This document shows, in pieces, positions 31,559 through 44,127 of a stretch of DNA of 64,000 bases; position 1 is the stretch's first letter, and every line of letters begins with the position of its first letter. The translations under genes and the position numbers were made by a program. Below the pieces are notes generated by a model. It was not told the DNA's origin. It worked only from the letters and a program-made list of their open reading frames with translations, and ran no database searches. The stretch covers positions 39,334,553 through 39,398,552 of the forward strand of contig CP154956.1 in NCBI GenBank assembly GCA_039621445.1, read 5' to 3'. This DNA is from Euglena gracilis. Its lineage: Eukaryota > Euglenida > Euglenophyceae > Euglenales.

Positions 31559-32523
31559 GTGTGCCGTCCTGCCTGGAGTTTATTTAATTCTTGTTCATTG
31601 ATGGTGCCACTTTAGGGAAAAGTGGGAAATATTGGGCCATGAACGATTGCAGTCAGCCAAAAGCCAGCCAAAGAATATTCCGAGTAAGGTTTCTGGAGAG
31701 CTGCTAAGGACGTCTTCATTTCTTCAGGGTGAATTGTATGGGACAGGAAGATTTTTTTGGCAGCATCACTCTGCTTGGCCCACCCTGCGGTGGGGGGGGG
31801 GGAGTAGAGTAATCCTTGGGTGGGGGATGCACAGCAGACTGGGCCAGAAGCGAAGTTAGCACTGGTCGTAAACAGACAAGAAGCCCTGTGTAACCAAGGG
31901 GGGTGTGCGCCATATGGAGGTACCCAGGTGCGACTTTGGTGGAAAGTCCGGGTTATTGTTTGGGACAGGGTTAGGTTTCTCGCAGGCTTGCAGCCCGAGA
32001 ATGACTAAACACATGTGAAAAACATGAAAAAGGGGCTGAGGGACGGTTCCTGGGATCATTTTTTTCGTTTGGTGCTGGCATCCTCGGAGTGCACACAGAA
32101 ACTCGTGGAAAAGGGTCCCCCAGTTTCTTTTTTTCAACTGGCGACATCCCTGTGAAAGAGATTTTGAAAAAGCCTCTTTTTTGCCTCTTCCTGCATGGAC
32201 TCTCGAACCAGGGGATGTGAACCAGTGAAGAAAATCCATGGTGCACCAGTTTGGGAAGGTTGAGAGGTGTGGCAAGTGGGGAGAGAGTTGTTGGTGTTTG
32301 CCGAGTGTCGGCACGATCGAGGTGCGAGGGCACCGGTTTCAGTACCCACAACCGGCCAGTGGGGAAGGGCTCTGGCAGCCAGGGTTGGAAGACGTGCAAA
32401 AGGATGTTTTTTTATGTGTTTTCGGGGGGGGGAGTTGGTGACCCGTGAAGAAGGGGCACATTGCCACTGAATGGGATGTTGAAACAATGTCAGCTCTTGG
32501 CAACGGCGCAAAGGAGTTAGTGC

Positions 32524-32823
32524 CAGGCTGTATTTTAGTCGGGTGCCGACCCCACCCTGGGGGGGGGGGTGCCTGCCTGGGCAGGCACTCCAAGGCACTC
32601 CCAATCCGACCCTCCCCGGGGGGGCACACGGCCAAAAGTGCCCTAGCACAGACCCGGCGCCTTCGGCGCCGGGGAGCCAAAAATGGCCTATTTTCAAAGG
32701 AATGTGCGTTGGCACAGGCCGAAATCCAACCCCCCCTGGGGGGGGTAGTTCCTGCCTTGGCAGGCACTCATAGGCACTCCGGACCCCCCCTCCCCCCCCC
32801 CGGGGTTGGTAAAAAACAGCCTG
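32524..32823. mobile_element. Family C MITE
   Basis: Ends CAGGCTGTATTTTAG and TAAAAAACAGCCTG. Flanks GTTAGTGC and GTTAGTGT match at 7 of 8. Core hairpin CGGCGCC-ttc-GGCGCCG near 32656. Very close in sequence to 14067-14380, so recently active. Confidence 0.85.
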
Positions 32824-33142
32824 GTTAGTGTGTTGAGTTTTATGCCCCCAACTATGTGTTTCAGACTGAGGAGTGCACCTCCTGATTTTCACAGGAAATG
32901 AAGCTGCTCGGAAATTTTGTCTGTCGGCTGACAGGATCCATTGCGGCAGATGCTGCGGTGACACGCGTCGAGGCTAAGCATAGTGGACAATGATTGCAAC
33001 CGTAACAGCAGCGCTTGTTCTCACCGATGTGTAGAGTCCCTAAAGTGAAGATATTTCTTCAGCATCCCGTGGACAATGGGAAGTGAAGAATTGTATTTAT
33101 TTTGAAACTCACTTGCGCAATTGCGCAAGTGGTTCAATTTAC

Positions 33143-33462
33143 AAGGCTGTATTTTAATCAGGTGCCGACCCACCTGGGGAGGGGGGCCTGCCTGCAGGCA
33201 CTCCAAGGCCAAATCCGACCCCCCCCCCCGGGGCGGTAGGGCACTTGGCCAAAAGTGCCTAGCAGGCACTCCGGCGCCAAAGGCGCAGGCGCCAGAAGGT
33301 TCAAAAAAGGCCTATTTGCAAGGAAAATGGCTTGTTTTCTGAGGAAAGTTCTTGGGCACAGGCCGAAATCCGACCCCCCCCCCCAGGGGGGTAGTTCCTG
33401 CCTGGGCAGGCGCTCATTGGCACTCCGGACCCCCTCTCCCCCCGGGGTCGGTAAACAGCCTG
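33143..33462. mobile_element. Family C MITE inserted in a TTGCGCAA repeat
   Basis: Ends AAGGCTGTATTTTAATC and gtaaacagcctg. Flanks CAATTTAC and AAGTTTAC match at 6 of 8. Core GGCGCC-aaa-GGCGC near 33271. It sits between cttgcgcaattgcgcaag (33112) and cacaattacgcaagtaac (33480), apparently the two halves of an older repeat. Confidence 0.8.
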
Positions 33463-33559
33463 AAGTTTACACCCCTTTGCACAATTACGCAAGTAACTTT
33501 ATAGTTTTTGTCTAGCGATTGCGCAAGTGACACTGTTGATTTATCCTCATTGGGACGAT

Positions 33560-36500
33560 TTCCTGATGTGGTTTTTGCTTACCAGAAATGCTGAAATGTA
33601 TTTTGAACCCTGGTACGTACTTTCCATCAGCTGTTGGACAGGAATGTGATTTCGACGTCTTGCAGCCTGACAAAAAGGTGTCATCAAAACCCTTTCTTTG
33701 GGCACCTCATTTACACGCCTTAAACAGTTCCGATAATACAGTTTGGCATTTCACGGACTTTGTGGTCTTACGCATTCCACCACCTGCGAGCTGATCGACA
33801 CATTCACAGCTCCAAAGAGTATCCACCCAGGACTGCAGCCAGAAGGGCCCTTTTTTGGGATCGAAATGACAGGTTCGGGAGATCCCGCAATTCTATCGAC
33901 CTTTCGTCATCTACTGGATTCCTTCGTAGAGCAAATCAAGAGCATGCGACCCTGGCCACCAAAAAAACAAACAAACAAAAAAAGCAACTGAATGCAGGGC
34001 TCCATGAAACCCGAAACTCACTCTGGAAAAAGGGGTTGAACGGAGGCATTTTTCAACAACTGAAAACGGCTGAAATCCTCGGACAGCTGACATAGCTGGG
34101 GTCTAATTTCACACACCGGAACAAGTGCTCTTTTCTCTTATCGCGATTTGAATTGGAACCTTCGAATTCCCTCTGCACCTGGTGTCCAGTTTCGGGGGTT
34201 TTGAGGCACGTGTTTTCACCCAAAAACGGGGCCCGAAAACAGCCCTAAAAAAGGCCATAACTCCAGAATGGGTCCTGGATTGCGCGATTGCGCAAGGCAA
34301 GTCCACTTTTGTAAGATTTTGCCTGAGATATTGGGCCATGCATTATTACAGTCAGCCAAAGACAGCCAGAAAATATTTCGAGTAATGTTTCTGGGAACTG
34401 CTTAGGAAGTTTTCTTTTCTCCAGGGCGGAGCCATATGGGCAGGAAATTTTTGGCAGCATCACTCTGGTTGGCCCACCCCAGAGGAATTGTGGTTGCCAA
34501 ACGTGGCCAAAAGTGGCCTCTGGGCCAAGAGCAGCCAAAAGAACGACCTTCCAACATCCCTGTAGCCTCTTTTTCGGAGATCCCTTTGTGGCAGGCGTGC
34601 ATTTTGTGTTTCTTCAATTGTCTTGCTGCTGAGCCTGGCGCTCTTGGGGGATCAAAAAGCCAACGAGGAGGCCCCACAGAATCTGCTGTCCTTTTTTTTG
34701 CGTAATGTTTGGTGTGTTATAAGCATGCTGCACAAGTCCATCACCTCTTGAGAAATGCAGGGCAGTCCAAGCGTAAAAAAAAAATCGCGTCCTACCACAT
34801 TCAATGAAAAATCCACTAGAGAAATGGCCATGTTTTTGTAATTAAAAAAAAACAGGTCAACTTTGGGAGGAGGGGAGTTATTTCTGGCACCTTGGCAATA
34901 TGACTCACCCATCCCATGCGTCAAAAATGCGTTTTCCCGACTTTTTAATTTTGCACCCCATTCGGCGGCCGGACCAGCCGTTGGCCCAGGGGCAACCTTT
35001 AGGCCTGAAGGCGGCCCTTAAGGGACTGTCCTTAACCGGAAAAAAAACGGTGGCATCACTCCCATTCAATCCCACGTGGACCCAAAGGGTTTGGTGACCA
35101 TAGGTGTTTAATCTGGACTCCCCTCTCCTGCCGATGGCTGGAAAGTGCAAACCGCCCCCACTGGACGACGAAAGTTGCTCCATTGGGTGGCAATACAAAC
35201 ACACACCACATTTTTTGGGGTTTTCCCGAAATTTTGGGTGGCCGGGTGGTTTTTATGGGAAGGGAAGTTGTCTTCATCTTTTTTACTCGTCCTAAGGGCT
35301 GGCCAACGGCCAGTCCAGGGCATCAAACAGAGTCAAAAGTTAAAAAAGTCGAAAAAATAGCTTTTTTGATGTTTGGGTGGATATACGATGGTCCGAGGAT
35401 GCCCCAAAATATATCCATTTTTGTCCATTCCTTCTGTCAATTTTTCACTGACGTGGTGGAACGGGATTTTTTCCGGTTTTATCCGCCCTGAGCAAAGATG
35501 GATCTCAGCTGGATTTGTGTTTTTTTTTCCCCGCCTGCCCCAGGACACGCCTGTTTGTGTTGATGTTCCAGAACCCTCGCACCTGTAACGCCAAGGTGGC
35601 TGCCGGTTGAAGGAGGTGTGCATTGAAGGCTGCCATTTTTGTGCGGTTTCCAGCTGGTTGCCCAGCATTCCCCATTTCGTTCACCATGCAACTGGTCCCC
35701 CATATGTGGTGTATTTGAGCCCTCCAAGCTGTCATTCTTTCTCCTCGGATTATCTTGTGTTGTGTTATGTGCATGTTCTGCAGCACTGTATTTGTCAACG
35801 CCCTTGGTCAGGCTTCTCTTGGGGCGGTGGTCACACGCGTGAAATCTTTTTTTTTCAATCATCGTATTCTTTTTCAATCAGCATTTCCCCCCTTCAACTT
35901 GCCACAAAAAATACTCTGAAGACCTTGAAGAGAAGCCTTCCCTAATGGCAGGTGGGAGGAATCAGCTTTGCTGTCTCCTCCATGGTTTTGTTGCCATGTT
36001 CATGCCCCGAATAACTTTCCAGTGCCCTGAAGCGTTGCGTGCCCAAATAGTTTTGCAGGAGGAAGACCGAAGAAAATCTGTCCAAATAATTTTGCCCCTC
36101 CACAACGAAAAACTGATGCATCTTTTTGGAAAATCAGAAGGTGGCGTTGGCAAAAAATCATCCGAAATGCCATAACGTTTGGTTGTACGATGAATAGAAG
36201 CGCCAGATCATGTTCCATTTATTAATGAAACAGCATCCAAAAATGAATCGCTTTAAGAAAAGTGGTTCATCGGTCCATACTCACCCTCCCCCCACCTTCA
36301 GACAAAATGCAATATTGGAGTGAAGGACCCTCATGGTCGACTGTGTCAAACATGGGAAGTGCACTGCTCATGCATGGAACTGAATTGTTCACTCCATTTT
36401 CTTTTTTTTCCCCTTCGAGAGTTCAGGTGGGGCTTGTTTTTCTTTCTCCTTTCATATGAAGCTTCTGCCAACTGCATTGAATCTTGGCAGAAATTCATTG

Positions 36501-37670
36501 TTCGCAAGTTATTTCCAGCTCTGTGAATCCATCCAAGGCAGGGGGGGGGGCACAACACGGACCCTCGAGAAACGCCGACGCACAAAGCACAATTAAACGC
36601 AAACCCCTTGACCGGAGAAGTGTGTCGGACCCACCCCACCTGCCCTTATGTTGAACCCTGGCCCCTTTCTACCCAGTTCTCTCAGGCGAGGTCAGAAGAA
36701 GATTCAGTGAATGAGATGGGGGAAGGTTTCAGACCAAGAAAAATGATAAAATCAAGAAAAAATAACTGCGACGATGTCCCACATGCAGATTTGACAACCT
36801 TTTTGGCAACCTTTGGCAGACAATAAGTTCATTACAGCCAACAAACAGGGAGAGGAGATCGATTGTCAGGGTAAATAACCGGCAACACCGCCATGTTCCC
36901 CATTGTGGCCGTCTGATTGCAACAATTTCTAAAGTCGTTTTTTGTCCATCCTTATCATTTCCACTGCGAGTGCACACCTTCCGTTGAACACCCCAGTCGC
37001 ACACATCGAACAAAGCTCAACGTGCCTTCTGCTTTGGTTCTGTCTTGTTTTTTTTGAGGGGGTGATAAGCAGGAAGGCTGCACATTGCTTTTTTTTTCAT
37101 TCTTCCCAAGTGAAGGTGCATTTCTCCGAGGCACTTCGAAGAAAACCGGGGTGGTGTGGTGATGGGGGTGCGAATGAGTTGCAGGGACGAGTTCGCAAAG
37201 GTGAGTTATAAATCAATCCAAATTTAGTTCACTGGGTCTGATTTTTGGAATCAATTCCAGGACTAAATTTTGCCCGACCCACCCATGATCCAAGACGTTT
37301 TGGTTCATTTGGACCTGTTCAAGGGTGCACAACTGTTTACCAGTTCCCACAGGTCACTGATTTTTTGTGGGATTTTTTTTGTTTTGCAGAGGAGGTGTTC
37401 CTCTAGAGGTGTTGAAACATTTCTCTTCGCAGTTCAGTTTGTGCCAGTGTACAGGTCAGCGTGCATTCCGGCTCGCAGAGCCTCGTGGTCCAACTCAGCA
37501 ATGACATCCCATGGCCTCTGTCCCCCCCCTTGCCCCTGCCTCCTCCTTTTTCACTCCCCGGCGAGATCCACGTCTGTGCCTTGCTCCCTGCTTGTCTCTC
37601 AGCCCCGCCTCCATGCATTCCCATCTGTGACCATATGTGGCGGGCCCCTCGGGCATGATGTACACGGCAG
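33560..37670. other. Mostly non-coding, one weak exon candidate
   Basis: A/T-rich with few C/G runs. A short acidic stretch after 'ctgccccag' at about 35543-35584 (DTPVCVDVPEPSHL) is exon-like but lacks a clear donor. A repeat related to the segmental duplication lies at 34330-34480. Nothing else supported. Confidence 0.35.
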
Positions 37671-37771
37671 ACTTCCACCACCTCGTGATGGAGCGGGTGC
37701 TGGCGGCCGTGGACCTCCGGCCCGGCCTGGACGACGCACAGTGTGCCGCCATCCTGCAGGACCTCCGCCAG
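37671..37771 (+). CDS. Exon, unidentified protein
   Basis: Acceptor 'gatgtacacggcag', donor gtgtcc, ends in phase 0. Reads FHHLVMERVLAAVDLRPGLD then DAQCAAILQDLRQ, an amphipathic helix-rich segment of high GC. No family recognised. Confidence 0.55.
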
Positions 37772-37932
37772 GTGTCCAATGTCGTGCATGCTTACCACGT
37801 TGGGGCAACCACCATGGCTGGAAACCCATACTATGGGGTGGGTGTCGTCTGGGATGGTGGGTGTGATTGGGAGACATGGGCAAGGATGGGCAGGAGGGCT
37901 GGCATACGCCGGGCATTCTCCCAAAACCTCGG

Positions 37933-38151
37933 GGGCTGCGTCGTACCGCTGGGCCGCGCCGCAGCTGTGGCAAGCCAAGGCCCGGGAGGCGCGGCGCGGC
38001 GCCGCACAGCGCAGCGCCGCGTACCACGTCGTCGGCCCCACGAAGCGCCCCCGCGGCGGGCGGCCCACCCAGCCCCCCTCCCAGCCACCCCCAGCCGACC
38101 AGCACTTCTCCCTCGGCGTGCCCCGGCGCCCGGCTGCCCCAGGCTGGCAGG
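37933..38151 (+). CDS. Coding-like stretch with AT-hook-like motif
   Basis: Very GC-rich. The best frame reads ASYRWAAPQLWQAKAREARR, then AQRSAAYHVVGPTKRPRGGR and a proline-rich tail ending PRRPAAPGWQ. KRPRGGRP resembles an AT-hook core (R-G-R-P) with one extra Gly. All three frames are open, so composition is weak evidence, and I see no clear acceptor. Confidence 0.35.
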
Positions 38152-38982
38152 CGTGTGTCGTGCCCCCTCCCGCCCATTGCTTTCGTTCTCCTGTGGCGCT
38201 TCGTGCCAAGTTGGTTGAAAGGGTCTTCCGCTGTCACTTTTCAAATGGGCAGGTTTTTCCTGGAACTGGGCCAGAATCAAGCAGTATTATTATTTTTTGA
38301 GCAAATATTTTCTTCAAAGGATTTCATGGTTTATTAGGTGTTTTTTTTAGGTTTTAACTTTTTTTAGGTTTTTTTGAAAAAAATTCTAAGGGAGGTCCAA
38401 AGGGCCATTCCGGCATCGAACGGGGTTCAAAATCAATTGTCGAACCCCCGATTTTTTCGAGTTTGGGTGGATAAAGAATGTTTCAGCGATGCCAGAAATC
38501 ATTTCTTTCCTGGAGTTCCATCTATTCGACGGGGGATACCTTTTTTGGGGCGTTTGCTTGCATTTTCCCTAATTTTTGCAAAGTTTGGCCAATGTCAGCA
38601 GTTTTTTGTTCTGTTTTTTTTTAAAAATTCTGCTGGGAAATAATTTTGACTCAGAAAAATTTCACAATTGGACGTTTTTTTCTGAGAAGAAAAATTTTGT
38701 TATCTTTTTCCATTTTAAGTCTTCTTGCCAAAAATATTTCAGAAATTCTAAAAGGAAAAAACTTTCTTTCCAATTTCGCCTTCCCAGTTTATGTAAAAAA
38801 GGGCATTTTTTATAGTATCTGCACCGATGCCTTCCCAAGGCACCAGAATGATTTGCGTCTGGATGTGGAGGGCGGCTGCAGGGGAATGTCAACTCCATTT
38901 GGTCAAAAAAAATCAAAATGTTGTCATGGTGCACTTGGGTGCCACTGTTGGTGCATAGGGTTTTGCCTTTCCACTGTCACAG

Positions 38983-39061
38983 GTTCATCAGATGCTGGAT
39001 CCCAGTCAGTCATCCAGCAGTCGGTACGCACCACTGCCATACTCTGTTCCGCAAGCCACTG
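38983..39061 (+). CDS. Exon, unidentified protein
   Basis: 79 nt between 'ttccactgtcacag' and donor gtacgt. Best frame VHQMLDPSQSSSSRYAPLPY then SVPQAT. Ser/Gln/Pro composition suggests a disordered nuclear or regulatory protein. Other frames are also open, so confidence is moderate. Confidence 0.45.
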
Positions 39062-39439
39062 GTACGTGCTGTGTGTTTGCGCTTGTCCAGTTTGCTTCTG
39101 TGTTCGTATGGTCATCCTAATCTGCCACAGTTGTTTCTTATATTCTGATTTTCTTTTGCAGCAGATGCAATACCACGAAAGGAAATGTGCCATCCTTTTT
39201 CCTGTGCAGAAATAATATCAACCCAGATGATTGACCCAAACCATCTCGGTCTTATGGATGCTTTCAACAGACATTGTGAGGCCTCCTATACCTCCCCCAA
39301 TACAATCTATCGGATTCACAGACGATGCCAGAAAACTGTGTTGATGTTGCTCAATTTTTGTTGCCTCTGCAGGGTCGTTGGCATTGGGGGTGCCAAAAGC
39401 AATCGTGGTGTGCCGTTTGAATGCGTTCGACTTAGAAGT

Positions 39440-39735
39440 TCCCAAAAGCACTGCACTGGCTGGCCAGCCAACTGGGCTGCCCAGCTCATCTGCATTTTTT
39501 TCTCAGTTTCCTCCAGTCCCGATCCAGTCTTGATCTAGCTCCATCATTAAAATGTCGAGAAGGCAAAAATGTTTTAGAAAATTTTGTTCTTCATCGACCC
39601 AGCCCAGCATAGCCCCCTCCAGCCCCGGACCCCCGCCCCTATCCCCCCTGGGGGGGTCCAGCCAGCAGCACATTTCCAGCCAGCAGCTTTTTTTCCTGCC
39701 GGAGGCTGGACCCGGGGTCCTTAAGAAATCCCCTG
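39440..39735 (-). mobile_element. Truncated inverted family D copy
   Basis: Reverse complement of parts of 21673-22154, including ctggccagccaactgggctgc and the gatctagctccatca block, ending 'cttaagaaatcccctg'. The opposite terminal repeat is missing. Confidence 0.7.
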
Positions 39736-40445
39736 TTTTGGGGGCTTGTACAATTTCTTGAAGTTCCAGAGGGTTTCGAATTTAACCTCACTAGCTAGTG
39801 CAAATTCAAAGGCGGATGTTTTTATTGTTGCCGATTACTGATAACGTCAACTCGTTTCTTTTTTTTTTATTATGCTCCTTCGACCATTTTCTGTCCCTCC
39901 CCCAACATTGTTGTTCTGTCTCCCCTCTCCACAGCGCCTGCCACCAGATGTGATCGACGTTGATGGTGTGCTGCACCTCTGTCCACTACCGTAGCACTCA
40001 ACCCGGAGGCAATACCACTCTTGGTTGCTCCAAAAACCCACTCGGCGAACTATGCAGCACCACAAAACCCCTGCCCATTCAGTGTGTGTTTCACTTGGCC
40101 AACAGAGCCTCTCTGCCCACCATTTCTCACCATTGCCTCAAATATTGGACTGGCATCTTTCCAGAGGATTTTTTTTTAAGAGGGAAGTCAAAGAAGGTGC
40201 TTCTGGTTTTTCTTGGAGTGACCTGAACTCCTTGCTCTTTCAACGTTGCAGAAAGATGAAAAAAAAAGTTCAAAAATATTGGATTTGCAAACATTAAACT
40301 TATCTTTTGAAGCAGGGAAAAATTTATCAACTCCATTTTTTTATATTTTTGAAAGTTTTGATATTGATTGCTGCATTTTGGAAATGGAACATAGTATTCT
40401 GCACAGCACCAACCCTCTAATCTGGTCCTGCCCATGCATCCCCAG

Positions 40446-40534
40446 ACGACGACCTTGACTGGGAAGGAGCCCATCGGCCCTGCGCCAACCACCCCCTGTT
40501 CCAACGCCTGCCGCTGGCCAAGGCTCCACCGAAC
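40446..40534 (+). CDS. Exon, unidentified acidic protein
   Basis: Acceptor 'catgcatccccag', donor gtgtgc. Reads DDLDWEGAHRPCANHPLFQR then LPLAKAPPN, with good composition and phase 0 at the 3' end. A very short exon-like piece (RLPPDVIDVDG, about 39935-39968) lies upstream in the same style. Function unknown. Confidence 0.55.
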
Positions 40535-40969
40535 GTGTGCTTTGGCGGCTGGAATTGCTTCCCTTGTTCTGTGTTTCCTCTTCTCTTGCGCCTCTCTAGT
40601 TTTCCGGTCTCTGAGCTGGATCCCCAGGGGGGTTGTTAATTGGTGCCCTGGTGCGGAGCTTGTGCGAGTGATTGCGTTCGCGCGTGCCGCTTTTTTTGTT
40701 TTTGTGTACATGTAACACGCCGCAATGAGCAGTGATTGTTCACCAGTTGGTCATCTTCCCTCCGCACAGCCACCAAAGCCAAGCTCGCTCGTAGCAGGTG
40801 TGTTTCTGCATCTCACACTGAGCCTGCACATTTTTTTTCGGAACCATACCAGGGGACCCCCAAAAACCCTGTCAACTACCTCAAATATTTTATTCGTCGC
40901 TTTTGACCAATTTCAAAAAAATATTGTTGGTGCAAAAAATTTGGCCTGGCCCAGTTCGACAGAATTTTG

Positions 40970-41230
40970 TTTCAGTTGAGCCTCCCCTGGGGGGTGGGGT
41001 CCTGCCTCCCCACTGGAGGCTGCTGATTTAAAAAAGAGTTGGCTGGTTGGCTGGGTTTAGCTGACAAAAAGTTTGCAGCTCGACTGAGGCATGTAATTGG
41101 GGTTTGGCCCAGTGGGTTTGGTTCCTGCCCCTCTGTTCCTCTTCCCCAGGATTCCAGCCAGCACCTTTTTTTCTGGCCAGGGGGTTTTCCAGCTTTCCGG
41201 CTGGATCTTCCAAAGAAACACCCGGTTGAA
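40970..41230. mobile_element. Possible family D-like element
   Basis: Starts with a cctcccctgggggg palindrome, contains ggctggttggctgg, cagccagcacctttttttc and ggctggatcttcc as in family D. Ends not defined. Confidence 0.35.
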
Positions 41231-41968
41231 TATTTTTGAAAAGGGAAGCAAATCAATAAAAGTGTAAAAAACAGATGCAGATTATTTTCTCCATTTTTTG
41301 TCCCTGGGTGAACGCAAAAATAGCAGAGAACCCTGACCAGAGCCCACACACCCCATTTCGGAAGATCTTATCACGAGAAAAAGCATCCTATCTTATTTGG
41401 TTAAAGCAATCTGTTTTAGGGGAGTAAGGAAAGTTTTGCCCTGCGGAACCGTGCCAACCATTTGTGAAGAAATTATAGCCAAAAGGACGAAGTTCTGATT
41501 GGTTCACTCCTGTCTCCTTTTTTGTCAGATGAACACTTCCTTTTTTGAGGATATTTAAATTCTCAATGTCCCTGAAAAATGGTTCTAAATTGTGATTTTT
41601 TTTCTGCCCGTGCCAATTCTGGGGGGGGGGGCAATCCTCCCTCCTCCCCACCGCTAAATAACTCCTCCTTTCCTCTATATTCCTCTAAATAACTCCACTT
41701 TCCGTTTTTTTTGCAATTTTTTTTTGACCCCACGAGTGACCCCATTATAGAAAGAACATTTCACAGCGATTCCGAAAATGCCAAAAAAAAGAACAGAAAA
41801 AGGTTTTTAGGATTTACCCCCCACACCCCAAGGCTCATTGGGTGCCAGTTTTTATAGCCAGTAATTGGAGGTTCGTTTTTTTTTTAGACGTCATTTGTGG
41901 TGTGAAATATTTTCTGTCATTGTGGGAGTGTTGTACTGACCTCCTGACCCTTCCTTTGTCCAGCACAG

Positions 41969-42070
41969 GTCGACGGCGCGAACGGCTCAGAAGGGGAGCT
42001 GGAAGAGGGGGAGGAGATGCCGGAAATGGAAGCAGGGGATGATGCGGACCACATCACTGCTGGCTCTCTG
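41969..42070 (+). CDS. Exon of unidentified acidic protein
   Basis: 34 codons, phase 0 to phase 0. Acceptor 'gtccagcacag', donor gtctgt. Reads VDGANGSEGELEEGEEMPEM then EAGDDADHITAGSL, strongly acidic. Together with the exons at 28710, 40446 and 45321 it suggests one acidic, probably nuclear protein spread over more than 15 kb, but this linkage is inference. Confidence 0.55.
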
Positions 42071-42349
42071 GTCTGTGGGAGCACTTTGTCTTGTAGCGAA
42101 TCTCAGAAAGGGGAGCTGGAAGAGGTGGAGAGAAGGGGCGGAAATGGCAGGGGGATGATTCTGGGGGGGTGTCCTCTGGTTGGTGGGTTTGGGCTTCTGG
42201 GGGTTAGTTTTTTGGTTAATTTGGGGGTTTTGGGGGATGTTTTTTGGGGGTTCTGTGGGTGCCATTTTTACGTCTTTTTTTTTCAGTTTTTTTGTCAAAA
42301 TGCTTACTGTTTCTCTTATTCCGGCTATACATCTCTCTAAGGTTTTGCG

Positions 42350-42770
42350 AACCCCCCGGGGGGGGGGGCTGCAGCCAGCCCCGATTGGCCCAGCCCAGCC
42401 GCAGCAGCACCCCCCGGGGGGGGGGGGGTTCTGCTAGCCAAGCTCGTCCGCTCCTTTTTTTGGGGTCCAGCCCAAAAATTTTCGGCGCAAACAATTTTTT
42501 TTTGAAAAACTGTGTTCAAAAGTCCAAAAATGTGGTTTGGGGGCGTTTGGGCATTTTTGGGGGTTTCAGATGCATTTTTTCCAAACTGTTTTGCAGGTCA
42601 TTTGGGGCCATTTTTCTGATTTCAGTCCAGCTCGCCCCGGTCGGGTGCAGCCGGGGTCCAGCCCCCCCCCCCCCCGGGGGGGGGGGGCGGGCAGGCTAGC
42701 CAGCCCAAATTTCTAGCCAGCCCCAATTCTAGCCCTAGCAGCAACCCCCCCGGGGAAAATTTTCGGCGCC
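42350..42770. mobile_element. Family E C/G palindromic element
   Basis: C-run/G-run palindromes at 42350, 42412 and 42664 with cagccagcccc and ctagccagcccc repeats and a tttcggcgc core near 42478 and 42765. It abuts family A at 42833. Terminal repeats not resolved. Confidence 0.5.
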
Positions 42771-42832
42771 GCCTTTTTTGAAAAAGTGCAAAAGTGCCCG
42801 GATTTGCAGATTTTTCAGCCCTTTTTTTTGAT

Positions 42833-43173
42833 GACACCATTGCTTAGCGACCCCCCGGGGGGGGGGAGGAGGGGGGGGTCACTTTCCACTCCGAAAAAAC
42901 CAGTCAGTCACTTTTTTCGGCCAAGCCAGTCAGTCACTTTACCCCCCCTCCCCCCGGGGGGGGGTCGGCCACTCAGGAAAACCAGTCACTTTTTGGCCTT
43001 CTCTGGCGCCTTTGGCGCCAGTTGGCCACTCAGCCACTTTTGGGTGATTTCTGGCCTACCCCACCCCCGGGGGGGGGGGTCACGGCCAAAAAACCAGTCA
43101 GTCACTCTGAAAAAACCAGTCAGTCACCCCCCCCCCCGGGGGTGGGGTGGGACAGGTGTTAAGCAATGGTCTG
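42833..43173. mobile_element. Family A MITE, near complete
   Basis: Ends ACCATTGCTTAGCGAC (left) and gttaagcaatggtctg (right). Contains cagtcagtcac blocks and a core tctGGCGCC-ttt-GGCGCCag near 43006. No target-site duplication, perhaps because it borders another element. Confidence 0.8.
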
Positions 43174-44021
43174 CTCTCGAAGTATCATCAATTTGGCTTG
43201 CTCAGGTTGTATTTTGTATTTTTGCTGAGTTTATTATTTGATCGAGAGGCATACCTTCAGACGAAACATATGCACAGCTGCAAACAAACCTGGACGGTTG
43301 CAGCTTTATTGCATATGCCCCTTCCCCCAGATGTTTCCCAATTCCATTCCCTCCAGCCATTACTGGTGGTGGTGCAGTTTCGGTTTTTTTTTTTTGCTGA
43401 GCAGATCAAGACCAAAAAAAATTCCTGAAATTTCTTGGGTTCCTTGAAAGCAAAGCAGTTGCTTTCGCCTCTGTCAGGCCCATGGCATGTTGTTCTCTCT
43501 TTCAATCTTCCCATTTTTGCTCTTCCTCCAATCTCAACCCACGCTTCTATTTTTTCCCCCAAGAAAGCGAAAATTAAGTTGTCATTAGGTAGGAGGTGGC
43601 ATGCAGTGGACATTGCTATTTTTCCCCGTCATTTTTTATATGTTTCGCATCACTTGAATTTGGATTTGTTATGATTCAGGTGAGCTATGGTTGGAGGGTG
43701 GCTATTCTTCGGGGTTTTTTTTTGTGTCGAAAATTGGCTCACCAGAAGCAACAGATGTCCTCACCGCCCTTTTGAATTTACACAACCAGCAGCCGCAGGG
43801 GTAGGTTGAACCCCAAATCCAAACAATGGCGATGGCTTTTGATTGCAGGTGCCAGCGCCAATGTTCCCTTCTGGGGCTTGTCCGGAGGGAATAGCGTATG
43901 CATTTCTGGTTTTATTTCATATTCAGGTCCATTGGCCGCTTGCCCGCTTGTTTGCCCGCTTCCCCCTTCCCCCCTTGTTTGCTCGACTGAATGATTTTGG
44001 AAATTGGAACTGCCCCTCCAG

Positions 44022-44127
44022 GTCAGCCGTGGGGTGCGACAGACCTGTTTGCCGGGATGGACGAGGACCAGCTGCTGGCCCTGCTCGCCGGGGACCCCGG
44101 CGCCAGCGCCGTGCCTTCGCCCCCTGA
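44022..44127 (+). CDS. Exon, unidentified acidic protein
   Basis: Acceptor 'tgcccctccag'. Reads QPWGATDLFAGMDEDQLLAL then LAGDPGASAVPSPPDG. No GT donor precedes the in-frame stop at 44126, so it may be terminal or end in a nonconventional intron. A second exon-like piece at about 44312-44395 reads LAFPATDALDSLDSLDAAPL. Confidence 0.5.

Larger units (their letters stand above)
31003..31985 (+). repeat. Segmental duplication, copy 2
   Basis: Counterpart of 28384-29550. It lacks the family C element but has about 70 extra bases (roughly 31825-31893) not seen in copy 1. Confidence 0.9.

Noticed and set aside
42838-43173. Regular cagtcagtcac repeats, at first reminiscent of a CRISPR array
   Set aside because: Spacing and spacers are not regular, the copies are inverted around a centre, and the unit is bounded by transposon-type inverted repeats.
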